This document shows positions 30,504 to 40,950 of a DNA stretch of 64,000 bases, one piece after another. Source of the DNA: Agriotes lineatus. Taxonomy: Eukaryota > Arthropoda > Insecta > Coleoptera > Elateridae. Location of the stretch: NCBI GenBank assembly GCA_940337035.1, contig CALNHX010003532.1, positions 1-64,000 of the forward strand, in the 5' to 3' direction. The notes beneath the pieces are model-generated. The model saw nothing but the letters and a program-made list of their open reading frames with translations. It ran no database searches and was not told the origin of the DNA. Within the stretch, counting starts at the first letter, position 1. The number at the start of each line of letters is the position of its first letter. Both the position numbers and the translations under genes were made by a program.

Positions 30504-30899
30504 ATGCCCATCGACAAATTTGGACGCCACTACCATAGCACACGCTCTGCTCCTCATCGCAAACATATCTTTATGAAAGTTCAAAATATAAAGGCACTAC
30601 ATATAGAAACACCGCTTCTACTCGTGGGGCGTGGGCATAATGAGGAGGGATTTTCAAAAATATTCGGAATTGATGAGTACACCTTTCCGTTACCGACCGG
30701 GCAGATTATTGATATTCAAGTCAGCGGACCTTCTGTGGAATCATACATCAACGGAGTTCAGCGGGATGAGATGGTCGGTGTGACTTTGAATCGAGGAGAT
30801 ACGCTTAGATTCAAAGCCGTTACCCCCAAGTTATACGTACAGCTGTTGCTTAAATGTCCCATAGCAGTCGATACAGCGACATTCGACAATGAGTCCTAA
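30504..30899 (+). CDS. MPIDKFG-family protein, copy B
   Basis: Predicted 131 residues from the ATG at 30,504; the ORF is open upstream from a GTG, but the MPIDKFGRH start is the one shared with copy A at 20,708. It is beta-rich and ends with TLNRGDTLRFKAVTPKLYVQ, clearly alignable to copy A. Its last 11 bp overlap the integrase start (ATG within CAATGAGTCCTAA), so the two are probably on one message. Likely a structural or attachment protein, by context only. Confidence 0.75.
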   Translation: MPIDKFGRHYHSTRSAPHRKHIFMKVQNIKALHIETPLLLVGRGHNEEGFSKIFGIDEYTFPLPTGQIIDIQVSGPSVESYINGVQRDEMVGVTLNRGDTLRFKAVTPKLYVQLLLKCPIAVDTATFDNES

Positions 30900-31818
30900 G
30901 GAAGATCTAGTTGCAGAACTTCACAAACCAGCTCGAAAAAATTTCAAGAGACGACGGGTGATTCTCAAAGGATTGCATGATTTACTACAAGCAGATTTGG
31001 TGGAGATGCAACCATATGCACGAAGCAATAAAGGTTATCGATACATTTTAGTTGTTATTAACGCTTTTTCTAAATACTTGTGGGCTCTTCCGGTCAAACC
31101 GAAAACGGGAAAAGACGTAACAACTGCTATGCGAAAAGTTCTTGCCAGTATGAAGGTGTCTCCTAAAAACGTACAAACCGATTTGGGAAAAGAATTTTAT
31201 AACACCGATTTTCAAGCATTGATGCGACGGTACAAGATAAATCACTACAGCACGTATTCAACTATGAAAAGCAGCATCGTGGAAAGGTGTAACCGCACCC
31301 TGAAGAACATGATGTGGAAACAGTTCAGTTTGCAAGGGTCCTTCAAATGGTTAGACATTCTACCCAAACTCTTAACGAAATATAACACAACAAGGCATAG
31401 CACAACAGGTATGAAGCCGTCTGAAGTTAATCTTACAAATGCCAAACGTCTGTTACACACCGTGTACAGCCACACAAAAACTGTAGATCCGAAACCTCAA
31501 AAGTTTCATAAAGGAGACTATGTACGCATTAGCAAATATCGTTCGATATTTAGCAAGGGGTATACACCCAGCTGGAGTAACGAAATATTCAAAATAACCA
31601 CAGTGCGACTTACAAACCCTACCACCTACAGACTCATGGATCAGGAAGGGCAGGAAATCAAAGGTGGATTTTACGAACACGAACTACAGAAAACCAAACA
31701 CTCGGACATCTACCTGGTAGAAAAGGTGTTGAAGAAGAAAGGTAACCAGCTTTACGTAAAATGGTTGGGATTCGATAACCGTCATAATTCCTGGATAACC
31801 ACAACCAATCTTGTGTAA
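30889..31818 (+). CDS. Retrovirus-like DDE integrase with C-terminal chromodomain
   Basis: Predicted 309 residues, ATG at 30,889. Catalytic triad D36 (LLQADLVEM), D98 (VQTDLGKEF) and E132 (SSIVERCNRTLK), giving D-x61-D-x33-E. An SH3-like region contains FHKGDYVRISKYRS, and the last 42 residues form a chromodomain (IYLVEKVLKKKG, YVKWLGF, NSWI). The enzyme would insert the linear viral DNA into the host genome, and the chromodomain may direct it to methylated histone H3; the latter is known for chromodomain integrases in general and is inferred here. The family's N-terminal basic segment KPARKNFKRRRV is present. All key residues are intact. Confidence 0.93.
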   Translation: MSPKEDLVAELHKPARKNFKRRRVILKGLHDLLQADLVEMQPYARSNKGYRYILVVINAFSKYLWALPVKPKTGKDVTTAMRKVLASMKVSPKNVQTDLGKEFYNTDFQALMRRYKINHYSTYSTMKSSIVERCNRTLKNMMWKQFSLQGSFKWLDILPKLLTKYNTTRHSTTGMKPSEVNLTNAKRLLHTVYSHTKTVDPKPQKFHKGDYVRISKYRSIFSKGYTPSWSNEIFKITTVRLTNPTTYRLMDQEGQEIKGGFYEHELQKTKHSDIYLVEKVLKKKGNQLYVKWLGFDNRHNSWITTTNLV

Positions 31819-32294
31819 TTGACTGCTATTGTACTTATACGTTGTAAATAAAAAACTGTTTTTCATACTCGCATTTATTATTTGTACTGCTTACTACAAT
31901 AACATACGTATAGAGAGGAAATAAAAAAACTGTTTTTCATACTCGCATTTATTATTTGTACTGCTTACTACAATAACATACGGAGAGTTCGATTAAGGTA
32001 TGGTAAACGCAAAGCAACACATACACATCTGTATATATATTTTAGTATTTGCATTCGTTATTGTTAATGCATAATACAGATGTATTGAGTGTGTACATAC
32101 ATATCTTTCGTGGACAAAAAAACATTTGTCGGCTATCCTAACATATAATCGATGCTTCTAAACTAACAACCATCACCACTCCTATAAAGAATATTACTTT
32201 TATACTAAACTTATCCTACAAAGAACAAGAAAGCGTACGTAATGTGGGACCTATGCTTGCCAGTAATGACCAATACTGTTCCCTAAACATATTG
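31819..32294. other. Intergenic region between convergent integrase and polymerase genes
   Basis: Contains the duplicated poly(A) region listed separately and, at about 32,010-32,090, imperfect inverted sequences (ACATCTGTAT / ATACAGATGT). No gene seen. It lies where two convergent transcription units end. Confidence 0.5.
31846..31982 (+). repeat. Tandem duplication of about 62 bp downstream of the integrase
   Basis: A unit beginning AATAAAAAACTGTTTTTCAT and ending AATAACATACG occurs at 31,846-31,908 and again at 31,919-31,982 with almost no change. It starts with the integrase poly(A) signal, so the signal is duplicated. Confidence 0.9.
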
Positions 32295-35200
32295 CTACGG
32301 CAAGGTGTCGGCAATCCGTAGCAATTCGTCGAGCATGTAATCAGGTATATCTCGGTGACCCCACGCCAAGGTCTTCGTTGTGTTGGGAATAAGGAAGCGT
32401 TTATCATCTTTGGAAGAAAGCGCAACCTTATTCACTAATTCGGTGTACATAGTGTGTAAACGCGAGCGAAAAACATACATTTGACAAAAGACAGCATCTC
32501 TTTTGCTCTCAGCAACAGACTGATAAATTTCGCTGGTGAGGTACTTTCGAACGGCAGACTTTTTGACGCCCTTAGCCTTCTTGTCAATTTTATCGATAGC
32601 GTTTACACAGTATGTTTTCGCACCGACCCCGTAGAAGCTACGCACGACTACCCCAGCGTACTCGTCCTTAAATTTGCCAACAACAGACTTGGTTTGCGGA
32701 ACGTTGTGCAAGTTATTCTTATAATTCGAGGTATCGAAGCGATGAAGGTGGCGTTTCATGTCCGCGTAAAAATTTTCAGTAAAAATTTCCAAAATTAGGG
32801 AATCCGTATCTGTGTATAATAGAGAAACATTAGAACCATATTCCTTCTTCAAAAAATCATAATAGAAATCGTACATTACAGTTTTCGAAATATCCAAAAC
32901 TGAGAAACCAACATAACTGGGTTTGTTATAGACAACCAACGTCCTGTTCATTTCTACAGCAATTAAATTTTCACCAAACCGAATTCTATCTTTGAAGTTA
33001 GGTTTCGCGATCCAAGCTTCTGCCCCCATTCTGTGACCAAGTTTCTCCCAATGACTCACTAATTTTACATCAACCCTTTTGTCCACGTTTTCCATAGTTT
33101 TTCCAAATACGCTGTTGTTAGCTAGCTTAAAAGAATTACGATGGAATTCGTTGTCAGACTGGTTTCTTAAATTCGTGTTTAAGTCGATGTACGATCTAAG
33201 CCAGGAAGATTGTCTAAATTTCAGTATCCTATGGGTTCTAGTCAAAATCAAACCAGCCTTTAAGCATTGCTTTAAATTTCTATAGTGAATAACGTATCTA
33301 TGTTTGTCATGTAAATTTGGAATCAATTTCGCATTTTTATATTTTCCCTGTGGAGGAACCAACAGCTCGGGACAAAAGGGCAAGTCATTGTGAGCGTCGT
33401 GTAAATTTTCCGGGTACTGCAAGTCAACTTCCAGCACGTACCCAGTGTCAGATTTGTTGGAAACTTGAAAAACGTCAAAACTGTCAATTTCCTCGTCAGT
33501 CAACCAAACAAAACCACCTTGCGGTAGAAACTGTCTCATTCCAAATCCATATAGATTTGTAGAATCCAAAAACATGATAAAAGAAGTGGGTTTGGAAGGA
33601 TCATAATTACCCGCAAATTTGTTGTTGGCAATAGCCTTTCTCCCGACACAAGTACTGACTCCTCCGCGAATACCTTTTTTGAAAAAGTTAAACATATCAA
33701 TGTCAGTCAACAGCTCCAACTCAACCCCCGTAAATTTTAACATGGCATCCCAACTTAATCCGGGGGCTGTGTAATACTGCGCTGGATCTAAATTATATTG
33801 TTGCAAATAAAAATTTCGAAAGTTTTCGAAAACGTCTGCCAAAATAAAAACGTCACATTTGAGGTACACATCGGAATAGTCGCCCAACGTTTTACATTCA
33901 AAAGTTTGCCAGACCTTAACGGCGCGCGCGTAATCGGCCTCAGTGATATGGGCATCGTTTAACCGGTCATAAAACTGGGCGATTGTGGGTAAGGTAGGCT
34001 CGCTTAATTTCGCAAAAGAGTCTACGTACGAATAGGGAAATACACCTTTCTGCCTCATCAACTCAAATTTTACGCCATCTCCGAATTGCTTTTGAATTTC
34101 AACACACTGTTCATCCTTCAACGTACCGGCCAGCGATGCCAAAGAAGCACTTAAAAATCGGTAACTATCTAAAAAGCGAATTTGCATATAAACTTGTTTA
34201 CGTTCCCCGTTCTCAAAAATTTCATCAACCCAAATACGTTTGCCAAATGAAATATATTTTTCTTTAGTTACCGGAATTACATCAATTTTCTCCTTATTTT
34301 GAGCCAACTTTTTAACGAAAAGGTGTGAATCGTAGTTTAAATTATGAAAAAATACGGGGATAAATTTTGGAAGTTTATAATTTAGATTGCAATTGGAATG
34401 AGCAGCTCCCCGATAGTGTCCCGTCAAATGGTCGTGATCACGAACTTTTACGTCCGAGTCTTTGAAAGGGCGATTGCAAATGTGACATGAAACAGCTCCG
34501 TTAAAATTTTGAATTTCCGCGAGAACCATATCCCTAAGGGGTACAACAGGCTTCAGGTAGTTGGAATACAACCTGAAGACGTCTTGATCTAGACGATCCA
34601 CAAACACTTCGACAGCATCTGCACCCCGATAAATTTCGAATTTGGATAGAGTATCGTCAAACGAACATTTCAAATAATATGCAAAGGAATACGGTTTGTG
34701 TTCGCACGTTGTAACCGTATAAGGTCTTTCGCAATCGGGGTGTAGGTTCCCTCCATCGACCGGTGTTAAAATCGTTTCGAAATCTGCATAAATGACAAAC
34801 GGTACCTTCATCTGCTTCGCGCAGTTGTCAAACTTAAGAATATTGCGGGGCCTCACCTCCCCAAACGCAGGCGTGACCAATTCTGTCGTAGACATTTTAG
34901 TATACACACGATTACAGTCAAAACGTTGATGCATCTCCAACTTTGCATCGCTATCAAAATAATTTAGACAACCATCGCAAAAATGTTTAGCATGATCATT
35001 ACGCGTTATTTGGTGTGAAACTAACCTAGACAAATCCGCGATACAACAGTAGTGACTATTACCTTTGTCGTTGGTAATTAGCAACAAATTTACATGCCAC
35101 CTCTTTTTCAAAGAGGTGTGGTACAGAGGTCCCACAACTTCATATTCCGTAACGTTGCCTCGAAAAAATTTTTTCAGTCCGTATACATTTACAGAAATCT

Positions 35201-36313
35201 GCGGATTATATTTTTCAAATTTTTGAATATCGCGCAATCTAACAGGGAATTCAATGTCCCTAAATTTCAAGAATCGACGACAATCCGGATACGAAGTCGT
35301 TCGATTAGGCTGTCCAAATGGTTTGCAAATGGCCGAGGTTACAGCCCACCCGAAACAACAGTCGTCTTTGTTTTGGATGTTCACGATCGCTTTCTTGTTC
35401 TTAATCTGCTTCGGCAGCGGGATATATGACGATGCTCGAAGCGGATTATACTTATTTACATTAATCTCTATATACAGCAACTGCTTCAGGATCCACCCTG
35501 TTAAAGAACACAACGCGATTAGTTTTGCTGCAAGAACTTTTCAAAGATAGCACGTACCTGACTCTCGTTCCTGAAATTCGGACACCTTCTCGTCCAATAT
35601 CCCCGTAAAATTATCATATAATTCGTTCAAGTTTGTACCGCGAGTAGCCACCTCGTTAGCTGTATTAAAACTTTTTACGTCTTGCACATCTTGAACCTCC
35701 AAAATAAAATACCCGAAAAGTTCGAAATTGATTTTTACACTAGTTAATTTATGTAACTGTCCTTCTATAAGACCTATAATTTTGTCTTTGAGTTCGGTCA
35801 TATATTCTACAACACTTATATGATAATTTTCCGTTGACACCCTATAGCTTATTACACGGGACTTGAAGGCGCTCTGTAGGGCCACCACTCCCTTCCCCAG
35901 GTAGGCGACACCACACCGTCTTGTGTGACGACTGCTCCGGAGATGTCCGCTGAAACCATTCCGGGGCACGTTCTCGTCACACACGTTGCAGTATCGGGTC
36001 CTGGGTGGCTGTTCTGTTATTACAAAAAACGTTAGCAACCATGAAACGCTACAATAGAGACACACTCACCAGCACTGGAAACTTGGATTCTTCTGCGTTT
36101 ACTACTAGAGGGTCCTTCACCAGTCACCACCGAAGATTCCATAGCGTCGCCTGCAGCAAACACAATACCATTCAGCTTGTCTGCGTTGCAACACCTATTA
36201 CACTTACCACTCGTCGACGGGTGGCCCAGTTCTGGACGACAGCTTTCTCTTCGATGGCGGAACAAATTGTCGGCTCTGGTGAAGGATCGTTCGCACTCGG
36301 TGCACCTGAACAT
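32295..36313 (-). CDS. Protein-primed family B DNA polymerase, three exons, N-terminal zinc finger
   Basis: I read exons 36,313-36,070, 36,013-35,558 and 35,497-32,295, which join in frame to about 1300 residues. Exon 1 starts with a C2H2-type finger (FRCTECERSFTRADNLFRH), and exon 2 has a second Cys/His cluster (YCNVCDENVPRNGFSGHLRS) and SEFQERESG. Exon 3 carries the polymerase: an exonuclease motif YADFET near 34,780, an HNH-like CHICNRPF..HDHLTGHYRG region near 34,430, DSTNLYG near 33,555, LANNSVFGKTMEN near 33,110 and catalytic YTDTDSL near 32,810. This is the replication enzyme of Mavericks/adintoviruses, presumably priming from a terminal protein. All motifs are intact. The long exon-3 ORF lacks an ATG at its beginning, which is explained by the splice. 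Confidence 0.9.
35498..35557 (-). other. 60-bp intron 2 of the polymerase gene
   Basis: Minus-strand GTACGT donor follows GAG TCA G, and a TTTAACAG acceptor precedes GG TGG. The phase-1 codon rejoins as GGG, linking SEFQERESG to WILKQLLYIEIN. Without removal, a stop follows four codons after the donor. Confidence 0.8.
36014..36069 (-). other. 56-bp intron 1 of the polymerase gene
   Basis: Minus-strand GTGAGT donor after GCT G and a TGTAATAACAG acceptor before AA CAG; the joined codon is GAA. The join connects the zinc finger exon to the YCNVCDENV exon in frame. Both introns are near the minimum size for insects. Confidence 0.75.
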
Positions 36314-36567
36314 ACTGGGTAATTAGCTTCACGCAAACTGTAATTATAATAACTACGCGATTAGCTACCCAGCTCGAGGGGGTGATATTCACAAAAGCGA
36401 TAACACTGTCAATTACAGTATACAAAATAAAGTTACTCTTGAAACCTCGAGCGAAATACCCAGGTGCCACCACGCGGAGGATTCGCTTTTGACACCCTGG
36501 AGAGGATACGGGAAGGTTATTTGTTTTGTGTTACGGACGTATCACATGTTAAACTACAATCTACTAT

Positions 36568-37779
36568 CTACAATTGTAAATTTTGCCAGAGCTGATGACG
36601 TGTGGCAAGAATCTCGTCCATTACCCTTGAGAGGTCGTTGGATACCTTTCGCCGCTCCATCTCCAGCGACCGCATCTCGTTCAGAGTGCTTCCGCTGTGA
36701 CCTTTGGCGAGGTTGGGTCTTCTGCTTCTCATACGACCTTGAATGGCGTCCAGAGAATCTAGACACTGGTCCATTTCAGTGTCCAGGACGTCGATTCTTT
36801 TTTCGCCTGTGTTGACGTCATCATATCTGGCAAAAAAAGCGGTGCGTTTGGCCTCATACTGACGAATGGCGCATTGCGTCAGCGATATGCCTTCCTCTTC
36901 CTCTTCCTCATCGGCGGACGCAGTCGACACCTGAATATCGACCACCTCACTCCTAGAGGCCGCCGACGCGACAAGGGAAGCAGGTGTTGCAAGCCTGTCA
37001 GCTCCATCGTCCGCTACCAGGGAGGCCTGGCTGATAACGGATGTTGAAGCTGCCACTTCGGGAGAAGGTTGCGTTGCAGGTGGATTAACGCGTCCGGAAC
37101 TACAGCTAGACGGTCGCCTTGAGCCCGAGACGACCTCGATACCTAGCTCCTTTACGATGGCTTCGAACTCTTGTGCTGCACGACCACCGCAAACCTCCGC
37201 GCTACTATCGTCAAATTTTGTACAAAACTCAGCATTCACAATATCTTGTTCCTCTTGTGATAAGTGTGGAGACTGTGATCTCATTCTTTTTGCAACCGAT
37301 TTTTTAGTTTCCTCCACGCCTTGAAGAAGCTGTGGAGTACATACATTTATCACACTATCTGAATCACTTCGAACTTGCCCCTTTCCGGTCACAGCCTCGA
37401 CATTCATCAACACTGGCTCTACGCGTTTTGCCAAATTTAATTTCGACGCACGTTTTCGCTTTGGCCCCTCAGTAAGGAGTTGCCTTAAAATTTTGCAAGA
37501 GCTGTCCTGACTAGCAGGTGTACAGCTGGCCTCGACGTCCGAAATCGGAGAAAACAAAGAACGGCCCGGTACCACTACTACATTGTCCAAAATTTTTAAC
37601 GAGGCTTGCGGCGTCCGGCTTGCGGGGTTGGGGGTTTCCTCGCTTCGCTGCGTGCAAACGCAGAGTTCGGCATTAGCCCGTTCCGGCGTCGATAGGCTAA
37701 GTCTATTAGCATTACGCTTCCACTCTGGCAATACAATACCTCCACACGAAACACACTTCACAGCACTGGAACCAACCAT
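36568..37779 (-). CDS. Unrecognised 403-residue nuclear-type protein
   Basis: ATG at 37,779. The N-terminus has a CVSCGG motif with few partners (possible partial zinc site), followed by a long low-complexity Ser/Ala/Pro-rich centre with basic clusters PKRKRASK and KKSVAKRMRSQSP and an acidic run DEEEEEEG. The C-terminal 110 residues are helical (LDTEMDQCLDSLDAIQGRM, EMERRKVSNDLSRVMDEIL). No domain recognised. It lies directly upstream of the polymerase gene on the same strand and diverges from the gene at 37,987. It could be an early regulatory or replication accessory protein; that is position-based inference. Confidence 0.55.
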   Translation of the reverse strand: MVGSSAVKCVSCGGIVLPEWKRNANRLSLSTPERANAELCVCTQRSEETPNPASRTPQASLKILDNVVVVPGRSLFSPISDVEASCTPASQDSSCKILRQLLTEGPKRKRASKLNLAKRVEPVLMNVEAVTGKGQVRSDSDSVINVCTPQLLQGVEETKKSVAKRMRSQSPHLSQEEQDIVNAEFCTKFDDSSAEVCGGRAAQEFEAIVKELGIEVVSGSRRPSSCSSGRVNPPATQPSPEVAASTSVISQASLVADDGADRLATPASLVASAASRSEVVDIQVSTASADEEEEEEGISLTQCAIRQYEAKRTAFFARYDDVNTGEKRIDVLDTEMDQCLDSLDAIQGRMRSRRPNLAKGHSGSTLNEMRSLEMERRKVSNDLSRVMDEILATRHQLWQNLQL

Positions 37780-37945
37780 CGCGACAGCAGAGAAGAGAAT
37801 GACCGCTCCTCATTTGAGAATTGCTTAAGTACACATTGGTTGACCATGGGTTGCAGGGCGGAGACGTCACCTTGCACATACGGACGGTAAGCATTCACAG
37901 TACGCGGATTTCCTACCCAACAAGTTTTCGAGGTTGTAGGCTACC

Positions 37946-37952
37946 TATTTAA
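37946..37952 (+). promoter_or_regulatory. TATA-like box for the rightmost ORF
   Basis: TATTTAA lies 35 bp upstream of the ATG at 37,987. Confidence 0.4.
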
Positions 37953-37986
37953 CCATCATCCTCGTACACATCGTCGAAGAGTAACC

Positions 37987-38343
37987 ATGCAGTCTTTTCT
38001 CTTCACCGACCACATCATCGTCTTCGTCCCGAGCAGGGATGCTGCTGCTGCTCCGGGTACAATGATCGAGGTATGGGACGAACCACCTTTCTCCTGGAAA
38101 CCCCGAAGGGACGACGAGGCCTACATTCTGCTACGCGATTTCTTTAGTAGCAGAAACTTGGAAGAGGTCGTCTTCCAGTACGACAGAGGTGAGCTGTCCC
38201 TAAATGGTGTTCGCATCGGCTTCCGGATTATCCCGGAGCTGGAAGAAATCATAGAGCGGGTGGAGGAGCTCTTCGACGCGGAGACGGTGGCTTGGGGCGA
38301 AGATGAGAATCGGCTCAGGGACTTTGACAACCTGGAGGAATAG
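37987..38343 (+). CDS. Unrecognised acidic protein, 118 residues
   Basis: ATG at 37,987 in a good context (ACC ATG C). Acidic throughout with an acidic C-terminus (WGEDENRLRDFDNLEE) and amphipathic helices (PELEEIIERVEELFDAE). It has no membrane segment and no recognised domain. It is preceded by a TATA-like box and followed by AATAAA at about 38,392, so it looks like an autonomous transcription unit. As the outermost right gene of the element it may be an early host-interaction gene; inference only. Confidence 0.6.
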   Translation: MQSFLFTDHIIVFVPSRDAAAAPGTMIEVWDEPPFSWKPRRDDEAYILLRDFFSSRNLEEVVFQYDRGELSLNGVRIGFRIIPELEEIIERVEELFDAETVAWGEDENRLRDFDNLEE

Positions 38344-38400
38344 TTAAGTTAAGTAGAAAATAGAAGTTATGTATGTGTAAATATTTGTGTGAAATAAAAA

Positions 38401-38802
38401 TTATCTGTATGTAACTTGGCTTATTTTCTTGGTGGCACGGTATAACCCTATATGCTGCAGACGTAGGCGTCTGCGTAAATTTGCGTAACTTTGGCAGTTC
38501 TCATCGTATGCTGGGCTTCGTTCTGAGGCAATTCAAATTATTCAAAAAACAGAAACAGTCTTAAATGCCTTCATTTTACATTGGTGCGACCACAGCTGGA
38601 ATAAGCTTTACAAATAGGGGTGTCCCGAACTGCAGGTCTTGTGGTACGTATAGAAAGAGTAAAAAAAAATAGGTTTCTGCTATTTTTATACTTTAAAATG
38701 ATAACAAGTACCCACACATTAGAGCTCGAAGAAACAAGACATTACCACGTAAGTGTATATAAAACTTCAAGTAGAATAAAAACACATCTGAACAGCAGTA
38801 AT
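38401..38802. other. Right border zone of the viral element; no gene
   Basis: Composition falls back to AT-rich. I compared this by eye with the left border (19.9-20.7 kb) in reverse complement and saw no terminal inverted repeat. Confidence 0.4.
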
Positions 38803-39736
38803 CACAAGCATTTATCTGTTACTTAAGTATATGAAATTGACTTCAAATAAACAACAGAATTATTTATGTATAATACATTGATTATCAATAATTCATTCAC
38901 AGAAACACTAATAGTTACATAACTTTATTATCTAAACATACAGTATAGCTAGTGCTTCCGTTATACCGTTATAAAATAAATAATAAAATAATATATAATT
39001 TTTAAATTGCAAGTCCCTTGTCACAAGCATTTATCTGCTACTTAAGAATATGAAATTGACTTAAAATACACAGAATTATGTACGTAACTTGAATAACAAA
39101 CAATAATTCACTCACAGAAACATTAATAGTGATTAAAAGAGATTCTGTGCATTTTTCCTGGAGCTTCTTTTAATTGTTTTTGTAATTTCTGTACATAAAG
39201 GTTCTTTTTCATAAGTATTTTTCTAAGGAGAACTGGCCTACAGTAACAACCCAATTTAAAGATAAGGTAAGCGCTCGACAATGCAGGGATTAAAATTATA
39301 GGTGTAAAACGCGAAACAAGTCATTGGTTACTGAATCTAAAAATAGGCACTAAATTTCAGTAATCACAAGCTTCTTTTAAATGGTTTTGTAATTTCAGTA
39401 CATAAAGGTTCTCTTTCATAAGTATTTTTCTAAGACGAACTGGCCTACAGTAACAACCCACATTTACAGATAAGGTAAGCGCTCGACAATGCAGTGATTA
39501 AAACGATAAACCCTTAAAAACATAATAACATCCCATTACTTGTTAAATTAGTGATGTAGATTCCAATAATAAATAACTGTGCAGATATTTCCACATTTAA
39601 ATTTGGGGTTAAACTTTTTGTGTAAAATATTTCTAAAATCTTTTAAACAAACGAAAATTAATGTAAAAACCAAATTATAGGTGTAAAACGCGAAACAAGT
39701 CATTGGTTAGTGAATCTAAAAATAGGCACTAAATTT
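38803..39736 (+). repeat. Mosaic of three duplicated segments
   Basis: Three direct repeat pairs interlock: 38,803-38,914 with 39,022-39,130 (starts CACAAGCATTTATCTG); 39,162-39,296 with 39,368-39,503 (contains AACTGGCCTACAGTAACAAC and AGCGCTCGACAATGCAG); 39,293-39,357 with 39,672-39,736 (contains GTGTAAAACGCGAAACAAGT). The copies are about 90-97% identical by eye. Non-coding; origin unknown. Confidence 0.8.
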
Positions 39737-39739
39737 GCA

Positions 39740-40950
39740 AATACAAACAACTTTAGTAGTTACTAGTACCATTGACTACATTGGTTTAAAACGTAAACGC
39801 AGTCTCGTTTACGTGCTTTAAGGGATAGAGCCAGCGCAAAGCAACGAAATCCTGATACAGCCTCCAGGCAATTCTGTTCACAAGTTGCATTGGCTTTAAT
39901 GGCAATTTAGTCAAATGAGCTGTTAGGAGAGTTTTTATATTTTATGTCTCATTCTCCGGTTCAGCCCATTGCGAGATAACTAACGACATCTTCCGCTTCA
40001 TATAATGATATTGCATGGTTCTGCAAACGCAAGTCCTATCTTACAGTTTATGGTGTGCGTAAGTAATACTTAGCTGATTTGGCTGCTAAATAATAGAGGT
40101 CGTCCCGGATTACGTTTTGGGTTTTTGCGCCCAGTCATATTTTAACGACTTTTGGAGCAACGGTGGGGTCAGCCAGTTTGAGGCCTACGTTCGTTTTTAG
40201 GCGTGTTTCCCTGCTAAATATGGTGAAATCTTGGGCAATAAATCTAGCACACATGTGGAGGAAGGAGATGGCGAGGGACGCACGAGGCAGGTATTAGTAC
40301 TTTACCGGGCTCTTGAGTTTAGCTACGAGAGCACACTTGAAGGGCTCAAACGTATTGATGTGTATGGCCCTCGGCAGCTTTCGAACTGTTGAGAACCCGC
40401 TGATACTTTTTGTGCCGGAATTCCAGGTCCACTTTTCGTAGCAGTGATGCCAGTTTTAGTTACATTTTGGTAGTTACTTGAAGCATATGGAGATGAACAC
40501 TAGTTGCCGCTTGTCAGACCGAGTGATCTTGTCTTCGGTTTAGGAGTGGTAACCTTATTAGAAGGTTAACTGAGGATTGTGGTCGTGAGTTTTCTTGTTG
40601 AAAGTTGTCGTTCTTAAACGTTTTGTACGGATTAAAATTCGAATACTCAATCGTGCCCAGTTGAAAGGAAACAGTAGCCAAGTCGTCGTTGTAATGTCTA
40701 CCTTCCTCATTTCTTATTTTTTCGGATCTGATATCCGCAGACCTTCTTGAGAATCACCCCACCAACTTGACGAGCCAGTCAGCCACTAGAGGTCCTTTTG
40801 GTGTGCGACGGACTGGTAATGCTCCCATAAGCCAGTAACAGCGCCATTAGTACTCTAACTAAGGTATTGTGATAAAGTTCGCTAATTTTGGTGCTATAGT
40901 TCATGGTGTTGTGGCCAAATAAACAACCGGTGACGCTTTCCGAAAGAACA
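39740..40950. other. No gene recognised
   Basis: Moderate GC, only short motif-free ORFs. Confidence 0.4.

Larger units (their letters stand above)
20319..38400. mobile_element. Endogenous Maverick/Polinton (adintovirus-like) element
   Basis: The block encodes the diagnostic Maverick set: family B DNA polymerase, chromodomain integrase, packaging ATPase, adenain-like protease, double-jelly-roll capsid protein and penton-like protein, plus a PLA2-domain virion protein. GC is higher than in both flanks. Most ORFs are full length, so integration or the last round of activity looks recent on a sequence-decay scale, although one gene (29,337-30,442) is frame-broken. Genes are densely packed on both strands with short or negative spacing. 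I found no terminal inverted repeats or 6-bp target duplication by eye, so both borders are estimates from the composition change and the outermost ORFs. This family includes both transposons and presumed virions. Confidence 0.9.

Noticed and set aside
36204..36473. Minus-strand ORF with a hydrophobic stretch upstream of the polymerase
   Set aside because: Overlaps exon 1 of the polymerase in another frame and has no coding signal of its own.
36568..37779. LxCxE retinoblastoma-binding motif in the 403-residue protein (sought because small DNA viruses often carry one)
   Set aside because: The candidate Cys-rich stretch ELCVCTQ does not have the L-x-C-x-E spacing.
38803..39736. Possible CRISPR-like or terminal repeat array
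   Set aside because: Repeats are long (65-135 bp), occur only in pairs and have no regular spacers; this is a eukaryotic sequence.
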